DNA from: Bathynomus jamesi
Taxonomy: Eukaryota > Arthropoda > Malacostraca > Isopoda > Cirolanidae
DNA: 64,000 nt
Direction of reading: 5' to 3'
Assembly (NCBI GenBank): GCA_023014485.1
Contig: JAJOZX010000919.1
Span: 471,001-535,000, forward strand
The translations under genes and the position numbers were made by a program. A model generated the notes under the pieces. It saw only the letters and a program-made list of their open reading frames with translations. It did not search any database and was not told the origin of the DNA. Numbering within the stretch: position 1 is the stretch's first letter; the number at the start of each line of letters is the position of its first letter. Of this stretch, positions 10,371 through 21,025 are shown piece by piece.

Positions 10371-10543
10371 TCACCGAAGTGTGTGACATATCAAGAGGAA
10401 ATCAGAATATTACGTTTTTCTTCCTTACTATAAATCTTCCATCACTCTGTCAACAGTGGTTGGCGGAAGAACAAGAGCCGTGTCTATTCAATTCCTTACC
10501 ACTTCTACGGTTTCTATGCAGAAACCTTACACGTTTATAAATA
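9970..10543. other. no gene seen; contains an (AT)n run
   Basis: AT-rich sequence with a long TA microsatellite at 10315-10367. Open frames across the microsatellite are Ile-Tyr repeats and not genes. Confidence 0.6.
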
Positions 10544-11215
10544 CAGGGTGTCCCAGAAGTCTTAGAGGGGTTTTATTTGGCTATAACTTTTTTCTTTTTT
10601 GATTAATTAATTTATTTTTATTTTTCAATTAAAGTACCTTTGCTGCGATTAATGAAAATGGGATCCTGGACAGTGCAACAAAGAGTGGCTATTGTTGAAC
10701 TTTATTTGACAAACAACTCTTCCATCGTTGCCGCTCAAAGAGCTTTTCGATTAAAATTCAACACACGTTCTGCTCCTTCTGATCGAACTATTCGACGGTA
10801 CGTCGCTAAATTTCGTATGGGAAAGGGTCAGGGAGACGAACCACGGACAAGCCGAAGTCCAACTCTGATTGAGATGGTTCGTGAAAGCGTTGAGGAAAAT
10901 CCACATCAGTCCGACGACGCAGCCAGGAATTAAACATTTCAAGAAGTTCCTTACATCGAATTTTAAGAAAGGATATCAATCTTCATCCGTACAAAATTCA
11001 AATTGCTCAAGAAATTAAACCACAAGATCATCAGAGTCGGATAACGTACGCTAATGCGATTTACGCAATGAAAATTAAGATTTTCACCAGATATTAAATT
11101 TGTAATTAAAATCACAATAAATATATTTTCAAGTGTTACGAACCTTTTTTATTTGATCACCAAACAAAAAAGTTATAGCCAAATAAAACCCCTCCAAGAC
11201 TTCTGGGACACCCTT
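10544..11215 (+). mobile_element. Tc1/mariner-like element, internally deleted
   Basis: Long TIRs: CAGGGTGTCCCAGAAGTCTT...GGCTATAACTTTTT at the left, complement at 11165-11215, with TA just outside the left end. About 670 bp remain from a parent expected at 1.2-1.3 kb. It carries only the transposase N-terminus. Confidence 0.88.
10640..10990 (+). pseudogene. Tc1/mariner (DUF4817-type) transposase N-terminus
   Basis: 97 open codons. WTVQQRVAIVELYLTNNSSI VAAQRAFRLKF is the DUF4817 helix-turn-helix, RTIRRYVAKF the end of that domain, and RTSRSPTLIEMVRESVEENP the start of the second. After a frameshift at about 10930 the text continues as ISRSSLHRILRKDINLHPYK (second helix-turn-helix and linker) up to about 11040, then the DDE domain is missing. 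The likely start is MGSWTVQQ at 10658 rather than the upstream ATG. A dead DNA-binding fragment. Confidence 0.8.
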
Positions 11216-11231
11216 TAATACGAGAGCTTTT

Positions 11232-11233
<2 letters not shown>

Positions 11234-11290
<57 letters not shown>
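11234..11290. repeat. (CT)n microsatellite
   Basis: About 28 CT units ending in a C run. Confidence 0.95.
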
Positions 11291-11291
<1 letters not shown>

Positions 11292-11410
11292 CCCGCCCGC
11301 GAGCTAGCCTATAGTGGAAATTTTTGGTTTTGTTTGACTAACTCTCTAACACTGTCGACAAACCCGACAGCATTTAATTGTAGATTCCCACATAAAAAAA
11401 AAATTATTCA

Positions 11411-11710
11411 GTGATAAAGCTTTCAAAGACAGTGCCAACCCTTCGTAAAAGAAGGCTTTTAAAGTCAGTGCCAATCCTTCGTAAAAGAAGGCTTTCAAAG
11501 TCAGTGCCAATCCTTCGTAAAAGAAGACTTTCAAAGCCAGTGCCAATCCTTCGTAAAAGAAGACTTTCAAAGTCACTGCCAATCCTTCGTAAAAGAAGGC
11601 TTTCAAAGACAGTGCCAATCCTTCGTAAAAGAAGGCTTTCAAAGACAGTGCCAATCCTTCGTAATAGAAGACTTTCAAAGACAGTGCCAATCCTTCGTAA
11701 AAGAAATAAC
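11411..11710 (+). repeat. 36-bp minisatellite, about 8 copies
   Basis: The unit contains CTTTCAAAGNCAGTGCCAA and TCCTTCGTAAAAGAAG. Because 36 is a multiple of 3, both strands stay open: the plus strand repeats LSKSVPILRKRR and the minus strand a 12-residue FFYEGLALSLKA unit. There is no start context, homology or non-repetitive coding flank, so I read it as a tandem repeat rather than a gene. Confidence 0.9.
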
Positions 11711-11715
11711 TTAAC

Positions 11716-12595
11716 TTAAGAATTATTACTCTGAGGAAGAAAAAGACGAGAAAAACTATTTCATAAATCTCTCGGGAAGAAAATGGATCATTTATATACA
11801 TACCTTCACCTTCTTATAATCTGCAACAGTTTAAATAAATTCACAAAACGAGGGAAGAACGTACGGAAGATTTACAGAGTTACGGATTTATAGGCTAACA
11901 AAGGCCCTGAGATCCACTCAAGGTTATCCCAAGAAAGAATTAAATGAAAATATAGAATGATGTAAAGTTTTATACCATGCTTACACTCGTAAACATGTAA
12001 AGTTTTCGCAAAGGAATAGTAATAGTAGTAGTAAAGTATAGAAGAGGCAAGGCTCCTCCTCTTCCTCCGTCAGCCACTACTGACAGAAAATTGTTGCGAA
12101 AGAAGAGTTATAGGAAAGTTGGAAAAAGTATAATGAAAAGAATAGTTTCAATTTTCATTCACACCGTGCGTGCATCTATCTCGCGTACCCATTTACTCAT
12201 TGGAGAGACAGTGGAAACTAAAGAATAGCTTGAAACACTGTACTACTTACTCCAATCTACACAATGTATTTTTTGAAGGATTTTTTTTTATTTATTATAT
12301 ACAAGAAGTTATAATTTCATCGCCGCATCATTTCTTTGGTTAATGACAAAGGCCACCGTACTAAGAGACTGACTATTTAAATGCATTTCTATTACCATCT
12401 TATAATTTTTAACTTTTTATACTTTAATTTTAGCTATATTAGCAGTGAAGATGGAATTTTATTTGCGAAACGTTTGCTTAGGCCTACAATAATAATGATA
12501 AATATATGTGTTTTCTTATTCATCTTGAAGCTGAGATTCTCTAAGAACAAACGTCTGAGTGAAATTATTGTACATGTCTGTATGTAGATTTGTAA
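11716..12595. other. no gene seen
   Basis: AT-rich sequence between two minisatellites. No recognisable motif apart from short A/T runs. Confidence 0.55.
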
Positions 12596-12597
12596 AA

Positions 12598-12925
12598 ACG
12601 TACGGCAGATTAGGAATAACGTGCGGCAAATTAGGAATAACAAACGGCAGATTAGGAAGCACGTACGGCAGATTAGGAATAGCGTGCGGCAAATTACGAA
12701 TAACATCTGGCAGATTAGGAATAACGTACGGCAGATTAGGAATAACGTGCGGCAAATTACGAATAACATCTGGCAGATTAGGAATAACGTACGGCAGATT
12801 AGGAATAACGTATGACAAATTAGGAATAACGTGTGGCAAATTAGGATTAACATCTGGCAGATAAGGAAGAACGTACGGCAGATAAGGAAGAACGTACGGC
12901 GGATAAGGAAAAACGTACGGCGGAT
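12598..12925 (+). repeat. 21-bp minisatellite, about 15 copies
   Basis: Units follow ACGTACGGCAGATTAGGAATA with variants CGTGCGGCAAATTA and CATCTGGCAGATTA. The variants occur in an alternating higher-order pattern (ACGTACGGC, ACGTGCGGC, ACATCTGGC). Period 21 keeps several frames open on both strands; none has a plausible start or homology. Confidence 0.9.
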
Positions 12926-13060
12926 GGGTTGGGTACGATTCGATGTGGCCGACTCGATGCGACCCAACTCGATGTGGCCGACTCGATGTCAGGACAACTC
13001 GATGTCAAGCCAAGTCGATGCCAGGCCAAGTCGATGCCAAACAGTGTTGTAGTCGAGTCT
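12926..13060 (+). repeat. CGATG/GATGTC short repeat block (left arm of an inverted pair)
   Basis: Repeated CTCGATGTGGCCGA, CTCGATGTCAGGACAA and GTCGATGCCAGGCCAA units. The same order occurs in reverse complement at 13668-13785, so the CCTAA-like tract and direct repeats between them are bracketed by inverted arms of about 115 bp. Confidence 0.85.
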
Positions 13061-13089
13061 GAAGCCAAGACCGAGGCCGAGTTCAATAA

Positions 13090-13395
13090 TTACCTAACCT
13101 TACCTAACCTACCTAACCTAACCTACCTACCTAACCTTACCTTACCTACCTAACCTTACCTTACCTACCCTACCTACCCTACCTTACCTAACCTACCTAA
13201 CCTAACCTAACCTTACCTAACCTACCTACCTACCTTACCTTACCTTACCTTACCTTACCTAACCTACCTACCCTACCTTACCCTACCTTACCTACCTTAC
13301 CTAACCTAACCTACCTACCCTACCTTACCCTACCTTACCTTACCTAACCTAACCTACCTAACCTTACCTACCCTACCTTACCTACCTTACCTAGC
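13090..13395 (+). repeat. telomere-like (CCTAA / CCTTA / CCTA)n tract
   Basis: About 300 bp made of CCTAA, CCTTA and CCTA units in irregular order. CCTAA is the complement of the arthropod telomere repeat TTAGG; the CCTTA and shorter CCTA variants make this a degenerate interstitial tract, not a clean telomere. Confidence 0.9.
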
Positions 13396-13396
13396 C

Positions 13397-13677
13397 TTAA
13401 TTATTTTTTATGCTTTACTTTTTCTTCTTAAAATACCCTTAAAAGATAATAAAGCACAATATGCTTCGACTTGGCTTATAATTTTAATTAAATGTAATTT
13501 CACTGTCAAAGTAATGCCTATTCATTATTCTTTTATAATTTTTAATAATTTAATAAAATTTAATGAATTTGTAATAAATGTTTATTAAATGTATGCCTTA
13601 ATTATTTGTTATGCTTTACTTTTTCTTCTTAAAATACCCTTAAAAGATAATAAAGCACAATATGCTTCGACTTGGCC
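13397..13677 (+). repeat. 83-bp direct repeat pair
   Basis: A segment running from TTAATTATTT through GCTTTACTTTTTCTTC to ATATGCTTCGACTTGGC occurs at about 13397-13480 and 13596-13677 with one visible difference. The second copy leads straight into the inverted GATGTC block. Confidence 0.85.
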
Positions 13678-13800
13678 TGGCATCGACTTGGCTTGACATC
13701 GAGTTGTCCTGACATCGAGTCGGCCACATCGAGTTGGGTCGCATCGAGTCGGCCCCGTCGAATTGTCCCATCTCCACGGCGGATAATGAATAACGTACGG
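13668..13800 (-). repeat. right arm of the GATGTC inverted pair plus two 21-bp units
   Basis: Reverse complement of 12905-13030, including the CGTACGGCAGATAA minisatellite unit at its outer end, so the inversion includes the edge of the neighbouring 21-bp minisatellite. Confidence 0.85.
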
Positions 13801-15013
13801 CAGATAAAGAAAATCGGTTGGCGCAATATAGTGTAAAGGTAAAAACGAAGCGAGGAAGAGGGCCTAACTTTCCCCACATCCCCAATAAGGGTTTTGTCAC
13901 GGAAGAACGAAAACTGAATACTAAATTGCCACACGAAATACTAGCGTGGTCACTTTCAGTCAAGCAGACTTAGCACATGATGGAAACACACACTCCTTCA
14001 CCAAACTGTCCCCAGCAAAATTGGGTCAAGTAAGAAACTAACTCTAGTGCCATTTTCCTGATAGGTTGATCTAAAGATGTGACGACTGAGCTGTGTTATA
14101 TTTACAGTGTGTGTGTGTGTGTGTTTTTCTTTCCTTCCCTATGGAATCACGACGGTCTTGAGGATACACAGCCCATCGTGATACGAATGTGCGTATCACG
14201 ACATTAGCAGTGTCGCGGTGGTTTATCTTTATAAATGGTATCTTTTATCGTGAAAAGGGGAATATACTTAAGGTTACGCTTGGTTCGGAAAAGTTTGGTT
14301 AAATTTATTAGGTTTTTTGATAAGATAAATGTCATGATACAGAATTGAATGTGCAAATGTGATATAAATGTACTTGTGATTAAAGCGGGTGAATTTGTGT
14401 CGCCTTGGGGAGGAAACACGAACGTGTGGTGCATCTTGCTCCTGATGAATCATGCACCCGGACCTATACAGCCGGGGATGTTTGCAATGCAAACTAACGA
14501 CGCAGGAACATAAATGATTTTGAACCTGACCGTGCACTGAATTTGATATCAGGAGCATTGTTGATTCTAGTGATGATGAAAGAACCACGTACGGAAGCTT
14601 TTGTCAGTACATCTACCCTCTACGTACTTGACAATGATTCTATGAGCTGCTGGTACCCTGAATGGGTGTGTGGAAGGAACGGCGCTTTGTGTTAAACTAA
14701 TACTGTTCTTATAACGAACTTAATCCGTTGACATATCCTGAGCGCATATAATGTGTACGTGCGTGTGTGCGTGCTGAGACTCCAAATCGATGTAAACGCG
14801 AGACTTTGTTGCAATTGGAAAGTGGTAATCTAAAAATTAAAAAGTTTTTCCCGTTCTCTGAAATGAAGTTCGTCTTGGAAAAAGTTTGGAGTAAAAATGG
14901 TTGGGATTTTTTTTTTTTTTTTTGTGTGTGTGTGTGTGGGGGCGGGACCTCGTTCGATACATTGAGTAAATAATTTACTTTTTGTATCTTATGTGTGTGT
15001 ACCTCTCTTTCTC

Positions 15014-15053
<40 letters not shown>

Positions 15054-15514
15054 TTCCCAAGAAGCGCCAACAGTAAACCGCTTTTTTTTACCAATTAGGT
15101 TGAACTTTGTAATTAATTCAGATTTTCTTCTACGACCTACTTTTTTAAAGTTATATTAGGTTAGGTTAGGCTAACATAAAAGTTAGATTAGGTCAGGTTA
15201 ACCTAAAACAAAGCGCTGGGTGTGTACAAGCCTGAGGTAGCATGAATTTGGTGTTACTTGACCGAGTTTTTTAATTAAAATCTTAACGAGGGTGAAATTC
15301 GAAAAAAGAATCACTGTATACCGTAAAAAACGCTTTCTCTAAGTTGTTTAATAGAATCCCCCCCACCCACTCCCCACTTACTACCTTAACACAAGCTAAG
15401 TGATTAGAAATTTGAAATTATAACAAATATGACTTGTACGAGATAATGGATAAAAATGAACAACAATGAAAACTAAGGCAAAAGTTGGACCGAAATGAAA
15501 ATTTATGACGATGC

Positions 15515-15518
<4 letters not shown>
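13801..15518. other. no gene seen; several microsatellites and TTAGG-like motifs
   Basis: Includes (GT)n at about 14110 and 14923, a (CA)n run at 15020-15048, a T run at 14908-14922, and TTAGGTTAGGTTAGG plus related TTAGGTCAGGTTAACC at 15155-15205. No supported coding frame. Confidence 0.6.
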
Positions 15519-15558
<40 letters not shown>

Positions 15559-15562
<4 letters not shown>

Positions 15563-18390
15563 GGTGTCACTAGGTAATAGGGTGAAAATTAAACGATGGA
15601 TATTTTCCTATGACACCCCCTAAAATTGTTCCATTTGGTGTAAAACATACGGAAGAGAAATTTGGTCCTGATTGGTCATCATTTAAAGGTCGCCCTCGTC
15701 ACTGAAATCAAGACCCATTTGTTGACGTCAACAAGCTGTTCAGTGTTCACAGCTTGGGCCGAACCAGATAATAAAAAACAAGGCAATTTGGTGAAAGAAC
15801 GAAAGTAAGACACTTAAAAACGCAAAGAATACAAACAGTTTATTATATAATCAAAATAGAAGACATAATTTGGCGAATAATGGTACAAAATGGAGAAGCA
15901 ACAAAAGCAAAACTTTGAGAAATAAAATACATATACAGTAGCAGAATAATTGGTGCTCATACGCTGATCAGTGATTAGTTCTTTCGCGTCCTCACTAATG
16001 CTGATTTGTTCGGAGCTGGGTGTTGCTTTCTGTGGTCAGTGACAACTTGAATGAGGAACTGGAGCTGTTCTTCTTTCACTGTCAACTTTCCGTTCAGCTC
16101 CTTCACCAGAGCCGCGGCCCGTTCTGCTCTGTCGTTCACCACTGCAAGTTTGGAGACCACATCCCGAGCTTGCACGTATTCAGAGTTTGACGTCCATGAA
16201 CTGGGATGGTGGAGCAGAAAGCAATCTGGCAACTGAAGTTTTGAGAAGAATCCTCGGTGTTCTTTGTGATCAGTTGCTCCAGTCCTTTGCTGTCACTGAG
16301 GAACATAGTATCAAGAACCAAAGGTTGTTTTGGCGGCATGTGAGGGGCTTCTTGATCTAACGCTGCAACCATGCTGCACTTCACTTCCATCGATATCCTC
16401 TCATCAAAGAACGCCAGACCCACTGCCTCCTCCGAATGGTACCACAGGTGCGCAGACAGCTTCTTGGTGGTACCATCAGAGATCTTCTTGTGCGGGTATC
16501 GAAGGAGCGTCCTCATCAATTCCCAATCATTCAGCGGAGCTTCGATGGACAGATGAGCTGTTGCCCACGCTTTCATGTAAACTAGAACAGAAAAGAGGCA
16601 GATATCTCGAATTCCGCGTTCCTCAGTGTTCGTCAGTTTAAACTGTCTTCGGAAGAGCCAGATCTTGATGGCATAGAGCCCCTCAGCCATCCATCTCGCC
16701 CGGTGCATAGCACCAGGGGCGCGGAAGTTTAGTCCCTTGTATGGAACTCCTCCAAGAAAGATGACGGAAAGATCGAGGAATTCCTGATAGTCATCACGAA
16801 CTTGAAGTGCTTGTGATTTTGCAAACTCAATGAGCTCCGTTCTATGCTTAAAAATAGCTGCTTTGGTGAACGCATCTGTGTCCGCAGTTTGGAACTGTTG
16901 CTGGTCAATGCGGGTCCAATAATCATGGAAGCGCTTGAAAAGCAGAATTTCTGGACCGGTAGATACTGAATCTAGCGATCCAGCTTTTTCTTCCAGAAGA
17001 ACACAAGTTCCTCCACGGTGGCCTGTGTTTGTCGCGGTTGTGTCGAAACACATAGATTTGACATGATCGGTCACTCCTCATTCATTCAGGCAATCTATGA
17101 TGGCATTTGTTTGTGCCAGCGCGGTTCCTGACAGAAGTTTTGGCACCCCGAGGAGCTGCTCTGTCCCGGAGCCAGATACAAGAATAGGTAAGCAGTCAAC
17201 ATATTCTCGTGACGTCAGATCTTGCATGAGTTTTCCGTCCCAGTGAACAGTCAACGGACTATTGCCTTGGAACTCGCTCTTCAGTTGCCGAGCCTTAAGG
17301 GTACGGAATTTTTCACGCTGACGATGAATGGATCCACGATTGATGTTGTAGTCGCTAGCATCATGCCCTAAGCTGGAAGCTGCCTCAAACAGCAGATATG
17401 TGGCCTTTCTTGACGAGAGTTGCGTGCGATCAAGCGCTGCCGCCAATTCCGATGTCATGATGTTCTTCGTTGCTCTTTGTTTAGACGCTAACGAACCACC
17501 ACATGCTCCTTTTTCTTCGCTATCATCTGAGCTGGAGGATGAGGACTCCAAAACCGCTTCGTTGGATACTGCCTCCATTTCAGCTGCTGATCGCTTTCTT
17601 CGTTTCTCCTCTCTCCTCCCGACGTCGAGTACAATCTTTGACTTGGCGCTGATGGGTCATGTCCAAACCTGCCATTGAACCTGGACGTCCTTTCTGGCGC
17701 TGCTGCTGAAGGAACTCCCAATCCTCTGGGTACTTGACCAATTTCTCACAATCAGCGTGGGCGATGTCAAAGAGACGATCGAGGCGTTCAATGAATTCTT
17801 TTTCTTTCGTCTTGTGTGAATCGCTCGTCCTTGAGGCGTGTTTTTTGAGTCCTTTCCACTCCTCGAAGACTTTATCCAGTTTGCTGACGCAGTGTGTCTC
17901 GAGTCTGGTTGGAATGTGAGCTTTCTCCCAGAAGGACATCACTGCTCGAAGTGACTTCCTCAACGCGTCACGTATTGTCATTTTCTTTTCATGGTGAAGG
18001 TAAAGGAAGTAACCGAATGCTTGCCTGTAGGAAGGAAGCTTGCATCCTTTCACCTCATCAACCGCTGCCCCTAATAGGTATATACACTTCCGGGTTTCCA
18101 TCACCAGAAATCACGTAGCTGAAATGAGAAATGGTGGATCGTTAAGTATTGTTCACTTTATTTCTCAGATATTCAGACACACATACACACACACACATAT
18201 ATAGAGATATATAGATATCTAATGAACGATTATGGAGACGCCGCGCAAGCATTAAACTTTGGAAGGCGGGGGCGACCTTTTATAGTTATTCAAATAAAAT
18301 GATTTTTCAGTCACCATGTTTTTTTTACCAATGGAATAGATTCGCGGGGTGTCAGCATGAAAATTTCAAACTTTGCATTTAAGTGACACC

Positions 18391-18392
<2 letters not shown>
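15559..18392 (-). mobile_element. TIR-bounded DNA transposon of unassigned superfamily
   Basis: The left edge begins TTAGGGTGTCACT and the right edge is its complement (AGTGACACCCTAA), a 13-bp TIR embedded in TA microsatellites on both sides, so the TSD cannot be read. About 2.83 kb, containing one long decayed transposase on the minus strand with base composition richer in GC than its surroundings. The subterminal sequences outside the ORF are not similar to each other. Confidence 0.75.
15975..18104 (-). pseudogene. putative transposase of an unnamed invertebrate family
   Basis: Reading leftwards from 18104: a helical N-terminus with AFGYFLYLHHEKKMTIRDAL and FWEKAHIPTRLETHCVSKL, then FIERLDRLFDIAHADC, EKLVKYPEDWEFLQQQRQKG and GRPGSMAG. 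An acidic Ser-rich linker is reached through a frameshift near 17600. Next come LTVHWDGKLMQDL, an in-frame TGA at about 17079 where Trp is expected, MCFDTTATNTGHRGG, KRFHDYWTRID, RDDYQEFLDLSVIFLGGVP, PGAMHRARWMAEGLYAIK and KLSAHLWYHSEEAV. After another frameshift near 16200 the C-terminus is VVNDRAERAAALVKELN and EEQLQFLIQVVTDHRKQ. I recall similar uncharacterised proteins from invertebrates. The aspartates in VHWDGK and MCFDTT could be catalytic (inference). A segment after CVLLEE seems deleted. About 700 residues; non-functional here. Confidence 0.65.
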
Positions 18393-18435
<43 letters not shown>

Positions 18436-19205
18436 GCAGGTTGGTACCTTATCTTTCAGTTTTTTATTTTTTTTTAAATACAAAAACCAAAAAAGGTTTT
18501 TTTTTTTTTTTTTTAAAGACTCAAAGAAATTGTTTCGCCAAAAAACAAGAAAAAGGATAAAGAAAAGAGTTTTATTTTCATTTGGGTTATGTTCTATTAT
18601 GTTTATTCCTTCATATGGTTGGATGGCACGGTAACAATAATATTGCGGACTTTTATTCTTTATATGGTTGGATGGCACGGTAACAATAATGTTCCGGACT
18701 TTTATCCATTTGCATTCCAAATTTTCTTCGGGTTTTTCTTAAATTTTTAGAAGTTTGTAAGGAAGTGCATTCAACTGGAAAGAAAGATTCGGATTTAATA
18801 TTTTTCGAATTAATGCGACCTCAAAAGGTCACTAACGAGATGAGGTATGATGACAAAATACCCGTTTTTATCGGTATTTTTTTTTTTACAATAATTATAA
18901 CTATTGTTACTATTTTCATAGTAACTGTATTCATTATATACCTATTTTCGTAGCATGTTTTTTTTTTTTACCGTACTCGTTTTCAGAGTATCTGTTTTTA
19001 TTGTAAATATTTTCATAGTATCTATTTTCATAGTATCTATTTTTATATTTAATGTTCTCACTGTATCCAATTTTTCATCGTTTTCGATTAATTGAGTATG
19101 AAAACTACTCAGATCCAAGTCTGGACACATTTTCTTAAAAGCCCCTTGTGAACTTGGAGCTTAATGTAATGAATTTCCAAAAAATTATTAACGTCCTTCT
19201 TCTGA

Positions 19206-19239
<34 letters not shown>

Positions 19240-19485
19240 GTATGTATGTATGTATAATCGGTTCAACAAAAATCCTATTGATTATAAAACAAAAATTTCG
19301 CTAAATGTAGCTATTATGATCGGTGCAAATACTAATACATTATTATAAAGTTTTACAATTATAAATAAAATTAGTTAAAATATTTTAAAATTAAATGTAA
19401 AATGAATAATACATTATTAAATGAGAAGTTCGAGTTTAGAAAAGTTACGAGGTTCTGAACCATGAATAATTATAATTTATGAAAA
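18393..19485. other. no gene seen; microsatellites and short duplications
   Basis: TA run to about 18432, T and A homopolymers, a degenerate CATAGTATCTATTTT repeat at about 18915-19055, and (CA)n(TA)n(TATG)n at 19206-19255. Confidence 0.6.
18609..18708 (+). repeat. 49-bp direct duplication
   Basis: ATATGGTTGGATGGCACGG TAACAATAAT...CGGACTTTTAT occurs twice in tandem with few differences. Confidence 0.85.
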
Positions 19486-19489
19486 TTAG

Positions 19490-19680
19490 ATTACAGAATG
19501 AGGCGCAAAATGCAAAATGCAGCGATCGCGACGCAATTCCCAAGACTCACGTCGCGGTCGGTGCAGTTTGCGGGGCTCCCATTCTGTCAATGTAAAATCA
19601 CGGGCGACTAGAGTCGTCAGTCGTGAGTCGCGAGACGATCCCGTGCGCGGTCGGCTAAAGAGAAGAGTGACTTTAAAGTA
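19490..19680 (-). repeat. dispersed repeat shared with 43720-43870
   Basis: In reverse complement it carries GGGATCGTCTCGCGACTCAC, GACTGACGACT, GTGATTTTACATTGACAGAA and CCGACCGCGACG, matching 43735-43860 in the same order. GC-rich and palindromic in places (GTCGTCAGTCGTGAGTCGCG). Probably a MITE; no TIR or TSD resolved. Confidence 0.7.
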
Positions 19681-19967
19681 ATTTGTAAAGGGGAAAAAAT
19701 TCACCGAGTCTGGATTTCAAACCAAAGTACGAGATGTTTTTTTTTTATTACGTGATATTATACATTTTTGCCATGCTGATTTCAAATTTCGCGACCATTT
19801 TTATGTATCATGTCAGGGTTTTTCACAAAATATAAGTCAGACATAGTCATAGTATGTATTAAACAACCAAATTTCCGAGAGTACAAAATTATAAGAAATA
19901 CAAATACAATACATTTCAAAGTAAATTCATCTTCGATACTTAATTGATACATAATAGATCAATCATG

Positions 19968-20112
19968 ATTGATCAGTAGGAGAAAATCGTCGTTTCTTTG
20001 GTCGCTTCTCGCGCTGCATTTCTTCCGAACCTTCCCGTTTCAGAGACCAGCCGTAGTCCGTCATCATGATGACATCCCACCTTCCTTGGTATCTTTTTTC
20101 CATAGTCTTGAT
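19968..20112 (-). pseudogene. C-terminal fragment of an unidentified repeat-encoded protein
   Basis: Reading leftwards from about 20110 the frame gives KTMEKRYQGRWDVIMMTDYG, WSLKREGSEEMQREKRPKKR, RFSPTDQS and a stop near 19970. The string WD..MM.DY.W.LKR followed by a basic tail reads as a protein C-terminus, and I recall similar C-termini in repeat-encoded arthropod proteins, but I cannot name the family. The upstream part is cut off exactly where a hAT-like repeat begins (20113). Confidence 0.4.
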
Positions 20113-20690
20113 CAGTGGTGGACAAATTACTAAGATTTCGTAATCGAATAAAGTAGAATTACTTGCCGAAAATAGTAATCAAGTAGAAGTAAAATTACTC
20201 TTAAATAAGTAATCGATTAGAAGTAAAAATTACTGATGTCTGAAAAGTAACTAAAAGTATAAAGTAGAAATTACTTTTCAATGTCTTTTTTTTATTTACA
20301 TAGCACAAATTTGCAGTACTGATATTCTTGTAATATGATTACAATTTTAACTATTAGTTAATGCATTCGTGATTCACTATAATGCTAAATTGCAAATATT
20401 ACTGAAGTTTATACATTACATTAGGCGAGAATGCCAGACGTCAACCGGAAAAAATTTCGTAAATTCTGGGCCAAAATTCCTGGATTGAAATACATACGGC
20501 AACACTGCTCCATTATTATCAGTAATATGGGATTAGAGAATAAACAGCCTTGGGAGATCCGGAGAAAATAAAAGAAAATATAAAAAAGTAATTGTATAGA
20601 TTTTTTACAAAAGTAATGAAGTAAAAAGTAGTTACTATTGATACATTTTTAATAGATTACGAGTAAAAAGTAATCGTTCAGAATCAACAC
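20113..20690. mobile_element. hAT-like non-autonomous repeat (AAGTA-rich)
   Basis: Starts CAGTGGTGGACAAATTACT and is filled with AAGTAGAAGTAAAATTACT-type words, ending near ...AAAAAGTAATCGTTCAG. This matches the style of hAT MITEs with 'CAGTGGTGG' ends, but no matching 8-bp duplication is found, so the right edge is uncertain. Confidence 0.55.
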
Positions 20691-20739
20691 TGAAAATTCC
20701 TATGATGCGTGAATTTTGCGCCACCCTATATATATAACC

Positions 20740-21025
20740 TTTGGTTTGCTTCCGCCCGAATTGTTCATTCTGACGAAGGTCAAGCTTTTCTCTCCACCTT
20801 AGACCTACAGTTTAACGTGGAATCCGAACCACGCCCCACCAGCAGCCCAGCGTCTTAACCACTAGGCCACCCAGGGTATCCAGTTATCTACCAACCACTT
20901 TCTTTACTGTGTGGAAGGATGAACAGCTGGGTTTTGCTGCGCGCCGCCTGCCGTCACCGCGTCTCAAACCCGGGGCCGATGGATTCGTAGTCAGTGACGC
21001 CAACCACTACACCACCGAGGTGGTA
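20740..21025 (-). repeat. composite tRNA-derived SINE
   Basis: Two tRNA-like halves on the minus strand. One has A-box GGTGTAGTGGTT and B-box-like GGTTTGAGAC. The other has TGGCCTAGTGGTTAAGAC and GGTTCGGATTCC. They are joined by the CAGCTGTTCATCCTTCCACA linker and end in CAGAATGAACAATTCGGGCG. Full copies occur at 27752-28020 and 30070-30335. Confidence 0.82.

Noticed and set aside
12434..12967. 177-codon minus-strand frame with repeated ICRTLFLIC words
   Set aside because: Product of a 21-bp minisatellite; other frames across it are equally open.
13090..13395. A true telomere or chromosome end
   Set aside because: The tract is internal, degenerate and flanked by unique and repeated sequence on both sides.
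16330..16641. Plus-strand frames across the 16-18 kb transposase
   Set aside because: Antisense shadows of the minus-strand frame, which carries the coherent motifs.
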